A stretch of 64,000 nt of DNA, from contig JAFSPG010000017.1 in assembly GCA_017443025.1 (NCBI GenBank), positions 1 through 64,000 on the forward strand, in the 5' to 3' direction. This DNA is from Bacteroidales bacterium. GTDB lineage: Bacteria > Bacteroidota > Bacteroidia > Bacteroidales > UBA932. The notes under the pieces are model-generated. The model searched no databases. It worked only from the letters and a program-made list of their open reading frames with translations, and was not told the DNA's origin. Positions within the stretch are counted from its first letter, which is position 1. Every line of letters starts with the position of its first letter. Positions 31,689-39,923 of this stretch are shown here, piece after piece. The position numbers and the translations under genes are program-made.

Positions 31689-31775
31689 CGCGAAGAGGGA
31701 AAAAGTTTTCTCGGGCAGAAAAATGCCCTCGAAACTCTTTTTCCCTCTTCTCCACCATCCCCACACACCAATCAT
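31689..31775 (-). repeat. Dispersed hairpin repeat, copy A
   Basis: Long imperfect palindrome: GAAGAGGGAAAAAG and CTTTTTCCCTCTTC arms with an inner GGGCA/TGCCC stem. It is homologous, in reverse orientation, to the two copies at 55201-55384. It follows the second MFS gene and may serve as its terminator. Confidence 0.8.
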
Positions 31776-31795
31776 CCCTGCCAGATGATGCTTCA

Positions 31796-31885
31796 CCCTG
31801 TCAGGTGGCGCATTTTCTGACCCACCTGCCGGGAAATCGGCCCTTTTCCCGCCAGGTGGAACATTTTCTGGCACACCTGACAGGG
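31796..31885. repeat. 90-bp nested palindrome
   Basis: Outer arms CCCTGTCAGGTG (31796-31807) and CACCTGACAGGG (31874-31885) are perfect. Inner arms at 31822-31836 and 31845-31859 (CCACCTG-C-CGGGAAA / TTTCCCG-C-CAGGTGG) pair except for one C-C mismatch. Each half also contains CAGGTG..CATTTTCTG..CACCTG, so the element is both an inverted and a direct repeat. No gene is seen in it. Confidence 0.75.
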
Positions 31886-31919
31886 CTCCAGCGACTATGG
31901 TCAGGAATCTGTTCTTGTG

Positions 31920-31950
31920 TTGGTTATTTGAAAAATACTATTTATATTTG
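31920..31950 (+). promoter_or_regulatory. Putative promoter of the caspase operon
   Basis: TTG (31920-31922), a 20-nt spacer, then TATATTTG (31943-31950). It lies about 280 nt ahead of the first ATG, so the transcript would have a long leader. Confidence 0.5.
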
Positions 31951-31984
31951 CCTTGTCTGCCGGTAATACCATGCAGATAGACAT

Positions 31985-32200
31985 ACATAGAAAGCGTTCG
32001 CTTTTATTCCGTCAAGATGAATCTGGACAATTCAATGAGATATAGGAATAATCGAAACGCTCGCTTTGGCTATAATCCGGGTATCTTCCCGCGCTATAGC
32101 GAAAGTGTGAGCATTTCTCCTATTCATATCTCAGGCAGTCCAGAGCCTTCTTGAGGATAGGGTGAGTCGGCTCACACTTTCTTTCGTTAATAATAGCGCT
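31985..32200 (+). ncRNA. Structured leader or small RNA upstream of the caspase operon
   Basis: The 556-bp gap between the MFS gene and the operon has no credible gene. Its second half holds several inverted repeats: GAAAGTGTGAGC/GCTCACACTTTC (32101-32112/32170-32181), enclosed by GCGCTAT/ATAGCGC (32091-32097/32193-32199), and a competing GAGATAT/ATATCTC pair (32037-32043/32126-32132). Also present is an AAAGCG-TT-CGCTTT hairpin near 31990. The overlap of alternative stems suggests a folded leader RNA, but it could also be the scar of a palindromic mobile element. Confidence 0.4.
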
Positions 32201-32230
32201 CTTTGTGCCGGGGAGCAACAGAAAACAACT

Positions 32231-32929
32231 ATGAAAAAGATTGTATGTATTGTGCTGGCACTATTCGTCGGAGCCACTATGCTTGATGCCCAAAATCAAA
32301 AAGAGCTGGCTAAAGAGCGTAAGGAAATCACGAAGCAGGCCCAGAAGGATCTGAACAAAAAGGCAGGAAAGACGGCCAAAAAAGAAGCGAAGAGGCTTGC
32401 AAAAGAGGGATGGACAGTCACCCCGGGACAGCTCCCTTTGGAGAAACAGTTGGATAAGGCATTCCTGATGCAGTATGAGGTCGATGAGAACAATTATCCC
32501 AAATACATCATCGGAGAAGCTATGTCTATCGGTGAAAACTATGATGCAGCTTTTATTCAGGCACAGGAGTTAGCAAAGTTGCAAATTGCCAGTCAGATAC
32601 AGGCAGACGTAACAGCCCTTGTAGAGAATACGGTTGCTAATAAGCAGCTCCAGGCAGAAGATGCTGCATCAATAACAGAGACTGTTGCTGCGAGTAAGAC
32701 TCTCATATCCCAGCGTCTTGGCAGAGTTATTCCTGTGGTTCAGTGCTATAGGGTAAAGACCAATAAAAACAAAGAAGTCATGGCTCGTGTAGCATATAAT
32801 GCAAAAATGGCTCGTGATGCCGCCGTCAGTGCTATCCGCGATGAATTGAAGAAAAAGGGAGAGGACCTGCACAAAAAGCTCGACAGCATTATTTGTGACG
32901 GTGATTCTTGTACCGTTCCCGCAAAATAA
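32231..32929 (+). CDS. Exported helical protein, Lpp20-like
   Basis: A 232-residue secreted protein and first gene of a four-gene operon. The start at 32231 was chosen because it gives a clean signal peptide (MKKIVCIVLALFVGATMLDA); the frame is open further upstream. A Lys/Ala-rich helical stretch (residues 25-60) is followed by a domain like the Lpp20/LPP20-lipoprotein group: KYIIGEAMSIGENYDAAFIQAQELAKLQIASQIQ, then a VIPVVQCYRVKTNKNKEVMARVAYNA strand region. The family match is tentative. Its stop overlaps the next start (TAATG). Confidence 0.55.
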   Translation: MKKIVCIVLALFVGATMLDAQNQKELAKERKEITKQAQKDLNKKAGKTAKKEAKRLAKEGWTVTPGQLPLEKQLDKAFLMQYEVDENNYPKYIIGEAMSIGENYDAAFIQAQELAKLQIASQIQADVTALVENTVANKQLQAEDAASITETVAASKTLISQRLGRVIPVVQCYRVKTNKNKEVMARVAYNAKMARDAAVSAIRDELKKKGEDLHKKLDSIICDGDSCTVPAK

Positions 32930-33792
32930 TGCTAACCTCATTACTTCTGAGTATATTTTCTCTGTTGCTGTCCGCCCCTTCTGTGCGGACGGCAGCAGGG
33001 GAGTATACGTATTATGTGCCGGAAAATATCCCTCTGGAAAAGGCGAAAATCATTGCTCTTGACCGCTGCAAACTGAAGATTTTGGCTGAAGAATTCGGCA
33101 CGGTGACCGGTATAGTGTCATCAACCAGAATTAAGCAAAAAAACGGGAAATCAGATATCGACTTCTCGCAGATAGGAGAAAGCGAAGTCCGTGGAGAATG
33201 GATAGAAACCATGGGTATGCCCAAGTATGATATCTCATACAAAGGCGATATGCTGATTATCAAAGTATCCGTACGTGGTAAAATTAGAGAGCTTGTAAAT
33301 GCCTCGGTAGATTTTGACGCCAAAGTTCTTTGCAATGGGACGGAAGAACGCTTTGAACGCTCGGACTTCAAGTCTGGAGATGAATTGTATTTATCTTTCA
33401 AATCCCCGACTTCGGGTTATCTGGCCATATACCTCTATGACTGCGACGACAGGTATCAATGTCTTTATCCCTATGCCAATGACGTTTCTGGCATCGGAGT
33501 AATTGAAGGCGGAAAGGACTATCTGTTGTTTTCAAAAAAGGCAGATCCTGCTCATAGCGTGGATGAGTATGTTCTCCAAACGGATAAGGCTGAAGAATTC
33601 AACAGGCTTTACATTATTTTTTCACCGAATAAGTTCACTAAGGCTGCGGACGACGAAGGAAAATCATCAGATAGTTCTTTCCTCCCAAGAGAGTTGTCAT
33701 ATGGCATTTTTCAAAAGTGGCTCGCGCGCTGCCGCAAACTCGATACGGAAATGCGTGTCGAAATCAAAGATTTAACGATTCATTCAAGATGA
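32929..33792 (+). CDS. Exported DUF4384-domain protein
   Basis: A 287-residue secreted protein. The ATG at 32929 overlaps the upstream stop by one base and gives a signal peptide (MLTSLLLSIFSLLLSAPSVRTAA). After an N-terminal domain of about 100 residues comes a DUF4384-like beta domain near residues 125-225: SGDELYLSFKSPTSGYLAIYLYDCDDRYQCLYP, then GKDYLLFSKKADPAH. DUF4384 is often fused to or encoded beside caspase or kinase domains; here the caspase gene follows with an ATGA overlap. It may act as a recognition or scaffold partner, which is inference. Confidence 0.65.
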   Translation: MLTSLLLSIFSLLLSAPSVRTAAGEYTYYVPENIPLEKAKIIALDRCKLKILAEEFGTVTGIVSSTRIKQKNGKSDIDFSQIGESEVRGEWIETMGMPKYDISYKGDMLIIKVSVRGKIRELVNASVDFDAKVLCNGTEERFERSDFKSGDELYLSFKSPTSGYLAIYLYDCDDRYQCLYPYANDVSGIGVIEGGKDYLLFSKKADPAHSVDEYVLQTDKAEEFNRLYIIFSPNKFTKAADDEGKSSDSSFLPRELSYGIFQKWLARCRKLDTEMRVEIKDLTIHSR

Positions 33793-35918
33793 GACGGTTT
33801 AAGTTCATATTGTTATTGTGTATAGTCACATGCCCATTATCGGCTCAGTCTAAACGGAGTATAAATATCGAGATTCCAAGAAGCGATTATCGGTTCCTGA
33901 GTGAAGCGCTCGTATTACCGACTCCAGATAGGGTTATGTTTCCGTTTGTTGAAATCACTGACTACCATGACAGATACTGTTCTGTTAATGTGTTTGATTT
34001 TTCTGTGAAGTGGTATAGTTATCAGTCTGATATAAAAAACGCAAAAGATCTAAGGAAACATCACAACTATAAGGACTGTTTTTCTGATTTGGACTCACGG
34101 ATGGAGGGAGCTAAACTGTTGCAGACTTTACATGATGACAGAAAATCGCGGTCTGCATTCTGGAAGATGTATTATGGCAGTGATTTGCGGCTCATCAGAT
34201 TGCATCTGATAGTGGAAGGTAAAGGTGAAAGTCAAAGTATTGGAATCATAGATAGCGATGGCGATTATATCATAGAACCATCTCCTCTTTCTGGCTTAAT
34301 ATACTGTAATAATAGAAGTGAGCGTGATGATTATTATCGTTACAGTGGTGACAGAGATTCTCAGTATTATTATGATAATTACTTCAAGACGAGAAAAGCC
34401 GATAAATGTATTGTGGCAAAAAAGAAAGAAGATGATTCTTTCAAAATCTATAATTTCTGCGGAGCGGAGATGTTTGCAGGAAAGAAAATAAAAACTCGAT
34501 TCATTGAAGATAAAAAAACGGGCAAATTCATTGGATATTATGACGGAGAGGCCCGCGTAATTGAAAATCGGTATCAAAATGGACACTCGCTCACAGACTA
34601 CTTCGTCATTAAACAAGACGAAGACAAGGTTAAACTCAATGACTTCTTAACCCATTTCGTAGCAATTAACATGAATGAGTGGCTGAAGAAGAATGAGTTT
34701 GAGTCAGCCCAGGAATACGCCGCTCGGCAAACGGATTACGCGTACAACTGCGTTATGAAGTATCTTACGAGTAAGGCCGTGATATTGTATCAGAGTCTTT
34801 ATCCTGGCGGTATATTCGATATAGGCGATTACGATGCTGAGAACCAGACATTCTTGCTGAAGTCCGACATCGGCGATGTCGTAACAATTGTTCCCAAGGA
34901 CAAGGCAATTAGTTTTAAGCAAGATTATAGTAGGGGCCAAATTGGAGCCCGGAATTTCAGTTTTTCGGTTTCTGGCGAGAAAATAAATCTGGATAATATT
35001 GTACTTTCCTATAAAGATGATAATCTTGTTGCCCGCACTGATTACCCATATACGGCAAGAGATAATGATTATATCGCAAAAAGGTCATTTTCTGTAAATC
35101 TTGATGCACGTAGCCTGAATCAAAGGAAATCAGCCATTATGAAACATCCGGACCTGGATATCCATATTCCTGAAACCGGGAGGAAGAGAGATAAGACATT
35201 CGCGGTAATCATCTCAAATGAGAATTACGAATATGCCGACCCTGTGATGTTCGCCAATAACGATGGTAAGATATTTAAATCCTATTGCACCAAGACATTG
35301 GGAATTCCGGAAGATAACATTCACTTCAAAAACGACGCGACTCTGAATAATATCCGTAGCGAAATAACATGGATTAAGCGCGTTGCCAGTGCTTACGGCG
35401 ATGAAGCCAAGTTCTTGATTTATTATGCCGGCCATGGTATTGCCGACGACAAAACGCAGACGCAGTATCTTCTCCCCGCTGATGGCTATGCTTCAGATGT
35501 GGCGACCGCCTATAAACTCGAGGACTTGTATGCTTCCCTTGCAGAGACAAATGCTCCTGTAACGGTTCTTCTTGACGCTTGTTTCAGCGGAGAAAAAAGA
35601 GGTGGAGGAATGCTTGTGTCAGGCAGGATGGCGGCAATCAAGTCAACCCAGGCCAAGCCTCAGGGAAAACTGGTCGTGCTGTCGGCATCCAAGGACGACG
35701 AACCTTCATATCCTCTGGAAGCAATGGCCCACGGTACATTCACTTATTATCTGCTTGATAAGCTTAAAGCGACCAAAGGGGACTGCACTCTTGGCGAGTT
35801 GTTTGACTATGTGAGTAAGAAAGTTCAACAGGCCGTAATTACCAACCCCAAGCCACAAACTCCTACGGCAGCAGTATCTCCTGAAATTCAGGATTCTTGG
35901 CGGACACAAAAATTATAG
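33789..35918 (+). CDS. Exported caspase-fold (peptidase C14) protein
   Basis: Predicted secreted cysteine protease, 709 aa. The start at 33789 overlaps the previous stop (ATGA) and gives a signal peptide (MRRFKFILLLCIVTCPLSAQ). The first 450 residues have no recognised domain and contain a very Asp/Tyr-rich patch (DDYYRYSGDRDSQYYYDNYF). The C-terminal 240 residues form the C14 domain: start FAVIISNENYEYADPVMFANNDG, catalytic His549 in YYAGHG, and catalytic Cys598 in LLDACFSG, 49 residues apart as usual. Most bacterial caspase homologues in immunity are cytosolic; a signal peptide puts this one in the periplasm or outside. Confidence 0.85.
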   Translation: MRRFKFILLLCIVTCPLSAQSKRSINIEIPRSDYRFLSEALVLPTPDRVMFPFVEITDYHDRYCSVNVFDFSVKWYSYQSDIKNAKDLRKHHNYKDCFSDLDSRMEGAKLLQTLHDDRKSRSAFWKMYYGSDLRLIRLHLIVEGKGESQSIGIIDSDGDYIIEPSPLSGLIYCNNRSERDDYYRYSGDRDSQYYYDNYFKTRKADKCIVAKKKEDDSFKIYNFCGAEMFAGKKIKTRFIEDKKTGKFIGYYDGEARVIENRYQNGHSLTDYFVIKQDEDKVKLNDFLTHFVAINMNEWLKKNEFESAQEYAARQTDYAYNCVMKYLTSKAVILYQSLYPGGIFDIGDYDAENQTFLLKSDIGDVVTIVPKDKAISFKQDYSRGQIGARNFSFSVSGEKINLDNIVLSYKDDNLVARTDYPYTARDNDYIAKRSFSVNLDARSLNQRKSAIMKHPDLDIHIPETGRKRDKTFAVIISNENYEYADPVMFANNDGKIFKSYCTKTLGIPEDNIHFKNDATLNNIRSEITWIKRVASAYGDEAKFLIYYAGHGIADDKTQTQYLLPADGYASDVATAYKLEDLYASLAETNAPVTVLLDACFSGEKRGGGMLVSGRMAAIKSTQAKPQGKLVVLSASKDDEPSYPLEAMAHGTFTYYLLDKLKATKGDCTLGELFDYVSKKVQQAVITNPKPQTPTAAVSPEIQDSWRTQKL

Positions 35919-35922
35919 CCAC

Positions 35923-37383
35923 ATGAAAAGAACAATAGCCATTATCTCCCTGCTGATATTTTGCGGGAGTGCAATAGGGCAATCCGTGGATGATTTTCGT
36001 GCACGTTACGAAAAGTTCACGGAAGAAGCCCGTAAGGAATATGACAGCTTCCGCGACAGCGCCAATGCAAGATATGCCGCTTTCCTTGCGGCCTCCTGGA
36101 AAGAGATGAAGCTGATGCCTGCTATCCCGAAGCCCAAGGAGAAGGAGATAAAGCCGGTTATTTACAAGGATACCCCGATTAAAAACAATCCTGTCCCTAT
36201 CAAGGAGATTATTCCACCCGTCGTGCCTGCCCCGAGTCCAAAACCTATATTCCCGATAGATAAAGATAGGCGGCCAAAGCCGAATTTGGAAGGTGTTGTT
36301 AAGGTATTCGGAACAGAGTTTACTCTTAATTATTCATCGGAATTTGCAGGAATCATATCCAATAATACGGAAACTGCTTCTTTGTGGCTCGCTCTGGCAG
36401 GTTCTAAAGACGTAGAAGGCATTCTTTCACGGTGCTGTTCCTATAGGGAAGATTATGCTCTCTGCGACTGGGCTTATCTTAATTTTTGTCTTGCGGCCGG
36501 CGATGCTCTTGCCGGGGCCGGTTCCGATAATGCAACCGTAATGGCGGCATATATACTTTCCAATTCAGGATTCAATGTCAGACTCGCAAAGGATAGGGCA
36601 GGGAAAACAAACCTTTTATTTGCTTGCGAAAACACGATATATAGCAGGCGGTTTATCTATTTGGATGGGCTCAAGTATTATCCTGTAAGAGAAGTTGATA
36701 CCAATCAATTTGTCAGCGAAGCAAGATATGACGGGGAAGCTCCGCTGTCTCTGGATATTCGTAGCCAGCAAAAGTTTGCAGTCAATCCTTCCGAACCAAG
36801 ACTTTGCAAAGCGAGCAGGTTAAGAGGCTTTACTATTTCTGTAAGCGTCAACAAAAATCTGGTCGATTTCTATTCGACTTATCCGACATCGTGCATAAAT
36901 GACAATTTTATGACGAGATGGGCATACTATGCCAATGCTCACTTGGATGAATCAGTTTCATCGACTCTGTATCCTGCCCTTCGTTCAGCGATCGCGGAGA
37001 AATCCGTTTATGACGCGGCAGATCTTTTATTAAACTTCGTACATTCTTCGTTCCCCTATGGCTACGATAGTGAAATATGGGGGCGCGACAGGGCTTTCTT
37101 CTGCGAGGAATCCATATTCTACCCTAAAAGCGATTGTGAAGATCATGCAATCTTGTATTCCAGGCTTGTCCGTGATTTGCTGAAGTTACCTGTAGTCCTT
37201 GTTTATTATCCAGGTCATATCGCTACGGCCGTGGCATTCCCTGAAGAAGTCAAAGGTGATTTCGTGTTAGTCGACGGTCGCAAATTCACCGTTTGCGACC
37301 CGACATACTTTGGCAGTCACGTAGGCTCTACGATGCACGGCATGGACAATTCCGCCGCAACTGTAGTCTTGCTGGATCTGTAG
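35923..37383 (+). CDS. Exported transglutaminase-like cysteine peptidase
   Basis: A 486-residue secreted protein with signal peptide MKRTIAIISLLIFCGSAIGQ. A helical segment and a Pro/Lys-rich linker (residues about 65-125) lead to a C-terminal transglutaminase-like domain. The catalytic triad is visible as Cys405 (KSDCEDHA), His432 (YPGHIATAV) and Asp459 (VCDPTYF), with equal 27-residue spacings. Such domains cleave or crosslink peptides. It lies 4 nt after the caspase gene and completes the operon. The last 70 bp are duplicated, diverged, at 39812-39881. Confidence 0.75.
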   Translation: MKRTIAIISLLIFCGSAIGQSVDDFRARYEKFTEEARKEYDSFRDSANARYAAFLAASWKEMKLMPAIPKPKEKEIKPVIYKDTPIKNNPVPIKEIIPPVVPAPSPKPIFPIDKDRRPKPNLEGVVKVFGTEFTLNYSSEFAGIISNNTETASLWLALAGSKDVEGILSRCCSYREDYALCDWAYLNFCLAAGDALAGAGSDNATVMAAYILSNSGFNVRLAKDRAGKTNLLFACENTIYSRRFIYLDGLKYYPVREVDTNQFVSEARYDGEAPLSLDIRSQQKFAVNPSEPRLCKASRLRGFTISVSVNKNLVDFYSTYPTSCINDNFMTRWAYYANAHLDESVSSTLYPALRSAIAEKSVYDAADLLLNFVHSSFPYGYDSEIWGRDRAFFCEESIFYPKSDCEDHAILYSRLVRDLLKLPVVLVYYPGHIATAVAFPEEVKGDFVLVDGRKFTVCDPTYFGSHVGSTMHGMDNSAATVVLLDL

Positions 37384-37424
37384 TTCTGTAGATGCTTGTA
37401 AATAAATAAAAAAAATATCCAACT

Positions 37425-38117
37425 ATGAAAAGACACTTTTTAATATCAGCAATTCTGATGTCATTGATGTTTGTCACATCCGCTTTCGGACAGACATCAA
37501 ACCCTTCGGGCGTGAAAGCCGTTAATATTGGGCTGAGCGTTAGATGGGCAGACCGTAATGTGGGGGCTGACTCTCCCTCTGATTACGGCGACTATTACGC
37601 CTGGGGAGAGGTCGAGTTCAGAAATTCACTAGCTTGTTGGGAGAACTATAAGTGGCACGGAACAAATGGTTTAACTAAATATAATTTTGATGAAAAAGCA
37701 GGAATTGTCGATAACAAAGGAAGGCTGGATGAGGAGGACGATGTTGCTTTTGTGAAGTTGGGCGAAGGATGGAGAATGCCAACTTATATAGAGTTCAAGG
37801 AATTGGTAGCAACGGTAAGAAACGTAAACTACAAATGGAAGTTGACTTCTATGAGAGGTCACAAAGGTTGGAAGATTACATATCTCGTCAATAAACAAAG
37901 CATCTTTCTTCCTTTTGCTGGGGGAGAGGACGGTGTCGGTATCGGTTCTTATGGTACGTATTGGACTTCGTCTGCGACTCGTAGTAGTGCAGCGATTGCG
38001 TTGTCACTGTATAAATATTCGTTTAGGAAGCTCGATCCCTACAGAGCCGTTCATGACCAGCTGAATTGGTATGGATGTCGTTACTGTCGGTACTCTGTTC
38101 GCGCAGTAAGGGATTAA
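37425..38117 (+). CDS. Secreted FISUMP-domain protein
   Basis: A 230-residue protein with signal peptide (MKRHFLISAILMSLMFVTSAFG, then Q23). It has one Fibrobacter succinogenes major paralogous (FISUMP) domain of the C-type-lectin-like fold: SVRWADRNVGADSPSDYGDYYAWGE, EGWRMPTYIEFKELV, YWTSSA, and the final YSVRAVRD. FISUMP domains are surface or secreted modules thought to bind ligands. It lies 41 nt after the transglutaminase-like gene and could be its export partner. A broken second copy lies at 39924-40597. Confidence 0.8.
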   Translation: MKRHFLISAILMSLMFVTSAFGQTSNPSGVKAVNIGLSVRWADRNVGADSPSDYGDYYAWGEVEFRNSLACWENYKWHGTNGLTKYNFDEKAGIVDNKGRLDEEDDVAFVKLGEGWRMPTYIEFKELVATVRNVNYKWKLTSMRGHKGWKITYLVNKQSIFLPFAGGEDGVGIGSYGTYWTSSATRSSAAIALSLYKYSFRKLDPYRAVHDQLNWYGCRYCRYSVRAVRD

Positions 38118-38186
38118 ACTGTGGCTAGTTACACTCACTTCTGAGTCTGGCGGTTTATTGAGAAATAACACTTTATTATTCATACG

Positions 38187-39806
38187 ATGGGATTTAATAC
38201 ATTTAATGCAATTATCTCTGTAATTGGGTCGTTGTGCTCAGCTGGCTCCTTGGCCGTATCTATAGTGCAGAGTATTAAGAGCCAAAAGCATGATATAAAA
38301 GCCGAAACAAATACACCTACAATTGAAAGTGTACCTGCGCAGGATGATTATAAGCCAAGTAGATGGCCTATAGTCGTTATTCTTTCCATGGTGTTAATAT
38401 CCTTTATTATAACAGTCATTCAATATGTCAACAGTGGTAGTTATATATTTCCTTTTTGCTGTTTTTTGTCTTCGCTTTTGGCTATGCTTGTATATGCTCG
38501 TTTTGCATACAAGTCTTTTGATGGTCAATGGATTCTACCGCCTGTTAAACTTTGGCAGGTAGTTTTTAACAAGATTCCTACATATATAAAAAAGTCAAAC
38601 CAGGTTGTTTTTAAATTCCTTGTTCTGAAATTTGAAGACTCAGATGAAGTCAATGATGTGGCAGAGCGAATCTCCAATAGCTATAAGAACCGTCCTGATT
38701 TCGAAGTTATTATCAAAACTCAAGACAAGTCGATTAACATCTCTCCGGACTATTGTGGCATTATTTTCATCGTGGGCGAGCAGAGTGTAGGGAAATCAGA
38801 TTATATAAAAAAGGTGATGGATAGCTATTCTGCTCAACTGCAATTGCCTATTGCCTATATCAGAGTCAGCGACAGCCACTTCAGGTTGAGTAAATATCAT
38901 AGAATTGGATCATCTTACATTGATAATCTTTGTGCTAATCACCTTATTATGCGGAGCTATCGCCGCAGTGAATTATGGATTAAACTAGCAAAATATTACC
39001 ATATTGTAGCCGGAGTGTTGTTTTTCTTATTGTGTATCAGTGGCGTTGTATGTTTGGACTTGGCAAAGGACAATATATACAATAATGGTTTGAATAAAAT
39101 AATCGGGGGAGATAGGAAAGAAATACATTTGGAAAATGTATATTCAAAAAATTTACCAGACTCAATTAGTATAGATAAAGTAAAGGGTAACGAAATACTA
39201 AGACAAATTAACGAGGAGTATATCAGTTATCATTTCGGGGAAATAAAGGGAATACAACAAATATTAATATGGTTGAGGAATAATATAAGCGAAGATTTGA
39301 CATGCATTTTTACAACAAATCATAATTCCGTTCAGAATAAAGGGAATAATTCTATGATTGGGAGTATTGCTGCTTATGCAGATAGTGTAAAACCATCAGG
39401 GTTGTTTGTGCTATGGCCTGGTTGCAATAATACTGAACTTGATTTGTATGACAATAAATTTGCGTGGGCTAATATGGATAAAGGGCTATATGAGTCCTGT
39501 GAAGTGAGACGATTGTCTGCTAATGGCCCTGGTAACAGAGGGCTTATTTTACGGAGGGATAAAGTGTCTAAGGAACTACGATTACCATGGGCAATAGATG
39601 AGACAAGAAAGATTGACGATGATATTGCTTTTATTAGTTTTTCTCCCAATTGCCGTCTTGCAATCGAGATTGACTTTAATTATGAGGAGCTCAATAAGTC
39701 TAAAGAAACACGTGGCTTTATTCAGAATTTTGCCTTTCGTAACGAACTCCGCAAATACTGTGCTCTGTTAACCACAGTTATTAGAGCAATTAATGACACA
39801 GAATAG
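38187..39806 (+). CDS. Membrane-anchored P-loop protein of unknown family
   Basis: I do not recognise the family. The 539-residue product has a hydrophobic N-terminus, two helices at about 55-98 (WPIVVILSMVLISFIITVIQ; FPFCCFLSSLLAMLVYARFA), and a canonical Walker A motif GEQSVGKS at residues 197-204. A third helix follows at about 265-285 (VAGVLFFLLCISGVV). No clear Walker B or sensor motif follows, so it may be a degenerate NTPase or one whose nucleotide domain is split by the membrane helix. Composition is markedly AT-rich. It sits between the two FISUMP copies, consistent with acquisition. Confidence 0.55.
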   Translation: MGFNTFNAIISVIGSLCSAGSLAVSIVQSIKSQKHDIKAETNTPTIESVPAQDDYKPSRWPIVVILSMVLISFIITVIQYVNSGSYIFPFCCFLSSLLAMLVYARFAYKSFDGQWILPPVKLWQVVFNKIPTYIKKSNQVVFKFLVLKFEDSDEVNDVAERISNSYKNRPDFEVIIKTQDKSINISPDYCGIIFIVGEQSVGKSDYIKKVMDSYSAQLQLPIAYIRVSDSHFRLSKYHRIGSSYIDNLCANHLIMRSYRRSELWIKLAKYYHIVAGVLFFLLCISGVVCLDLAKDNIYNNGLNKIIGGDRKEIHLENVYSKNLPDSISIDKVKGNEILRQINEEYISYHFGEIKGIQQILIWLRNNISEDLTCIFTTNHNSVQNKGNNSMIGSIAAYADSVKPSGLFVLWPGCNNTELDLYDNKFAWANMDKGLYESCEVRRLSANGPGNRGLILRRDKVSKELRLPWAIDETRKIDDDIAFISFSPNCRLAIEIDFNYEELNKSKETRGFIQNFAFRNELRKYCALLTTVIRAINDTE

Positions 39807-39811
39807 TTCAG

Positions 39812-39923
39812 CAGTCATGTGGGCTCTACCATATGCGGCATGGACAATTCCGCCACAACTGTAATCTTGCTGGACCAGTAGAATCGTAAATGCTTGAAAA
39901 TAAATAAAAAATAACATCCAACT
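39812..39923 (+). repeat. Duplicated 3' end of the transglutaminase-like gene
   Basis: This stretch closely matches 37314-37424: the last 23 codons of the transglutaminase-like gene plus the following spacer (shared 'ggcatggacaattccgcc', 'aaataaataaaaaa' and 'tccaactatg'). The duplicated unit therefore began inside that gene and ran through the FISUMP gene. Confidence 0.85.
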
